Assembly (NCBI GenBank): GCA_028701815.1
Contig: JAQVPY010000034.1
Span: 1-15,322, forward strand
Source: Bacteroidales bacterium
GTDB lineage: Bacteria > Bacteroidota > Bacteroidia > Bacteroidales > BM520
Length of the DNA: 15,322 nucleotides
Direction: 5' to 3'
Shown here: positions 15,244 through 15,322 of the stretch, piece by piece
How positions within the stretch are numbered: position 1 is the first letter of the stretch
Layout: each line of letters starts with the position of its first letter
Translations under genes and position numbers: made by a program
The notes under the pieces: generated by a model
What the model saw: only the letters and a program-made list of their open reading frames with translations
Databases searched by the model: none
What the model was told of the DNA's origin: nothing

Positions 15244-15322
15244 ATGAAAACAGAAATTAAAATGACAACAGGGGAACGCCTAAGAAGAAATTTCAGTGAA
15301 AGTTTCAAAAGAAAAAAAGTTT
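15244..15322 (+). CDS. Probable IS3-family transposase ORF A (3' partial)
   Basis: Only 26 codons are visible before the right edge, starting at ATG 15244. The peptide is strongly basic and contains RRNFSESFKRKKV, which closely resembles the start of the HTH_Tnp_1 domain of IS3/IS911-type OrfA proteins (typically RRRYSEEFKREAV). Such proteins form the N-terminal, DNA-binding half of the transposase, joined to OrfB by programmed frameshifting. The call rests on this short motif and is tentative; the rest of the gene, the OrfB catalytic domain and the right inverted repeat lie outside the window. Confidence 0.5.
   Translation, partial: MKTEIKMTTGERLRRNFSESFKRKKV

Overview
The window reads as ordinary chromosomal DNA of a Bacteroidota species, most likely Bacteroidales. 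Three things point there. Two secreted proteins end in type IX secretion (T9SS) sorting domains. Several start regions carry promoter elements of the Bacteroidota form (TTTG, about 19-20 bp, then TAnnTTTG) in place of sigma70 boxes, and there are no strong Shine-Dalgarno sequences. The housekeeping genes (ung, rlmB, gdhA, rlmH, uup) also have a Bacteroidota look. Fifteen coding regions are supported: thirteen complete, one cut by the left edge and one cut by the right edge. No tRNA, rRNA or CRISPR array was seen, and no gene-free stretch exceeds 300 bases.

Layout: (1) 1-4540, + strand: a beta-propeller T9SS cargo protein (5' end outside the window) and an Fn3-repeat T9SS cargo protein, 18 nt apart and closed by an intrinsic terminator. 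(2) 4552-5429, - strand: a 39-residue lipoprotein gene, easily missed because of its size, followed 2 nt later by an outer-membrane beta-barrel-like protein. (3) 5511-7523, + strand: ung, rlmB and a YwqK/MORN-like repeat lipoprotein, with 7-nt and -4-nt junctions. (4) 7540-9043, + strand: gdhA with its own promoter, a palindrome over the -7 element, a long inverted repeat in the leader, and a strong terminator. (5) 9047-10125, + strand: a two-gene short-chain chromate (CHR) transporter whose first ATG lies 3 nt after the gdhA terminator. (6) 10134-11078, - strand: a YihY/BrkB membrane protein, divergent from (7) 11182-13629, + strand: rlmH and uup. (8) 13616-15142, - strand: a secreted transglutaminase-like protein overlapping the end of uup by 14 nt. 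(9) 15244 to the right edge, + strand: the start of a probable IS3-type transposase ORF A.

Most of the region is core metabolism, RNA modification and DNA repair interleaved with cell-envelope proteins. I see no defence island, biosynthetic cluster or clearly new multi-gene system. The points best worth a second look are the tiny lipoprotein/outer-membrane protein pair, the layered regulatory architecture of gdhA, the symmetrical element between brkB and rlmH, and the secreted transglutaminase-like protein with an insertion sequence immediately upstream.
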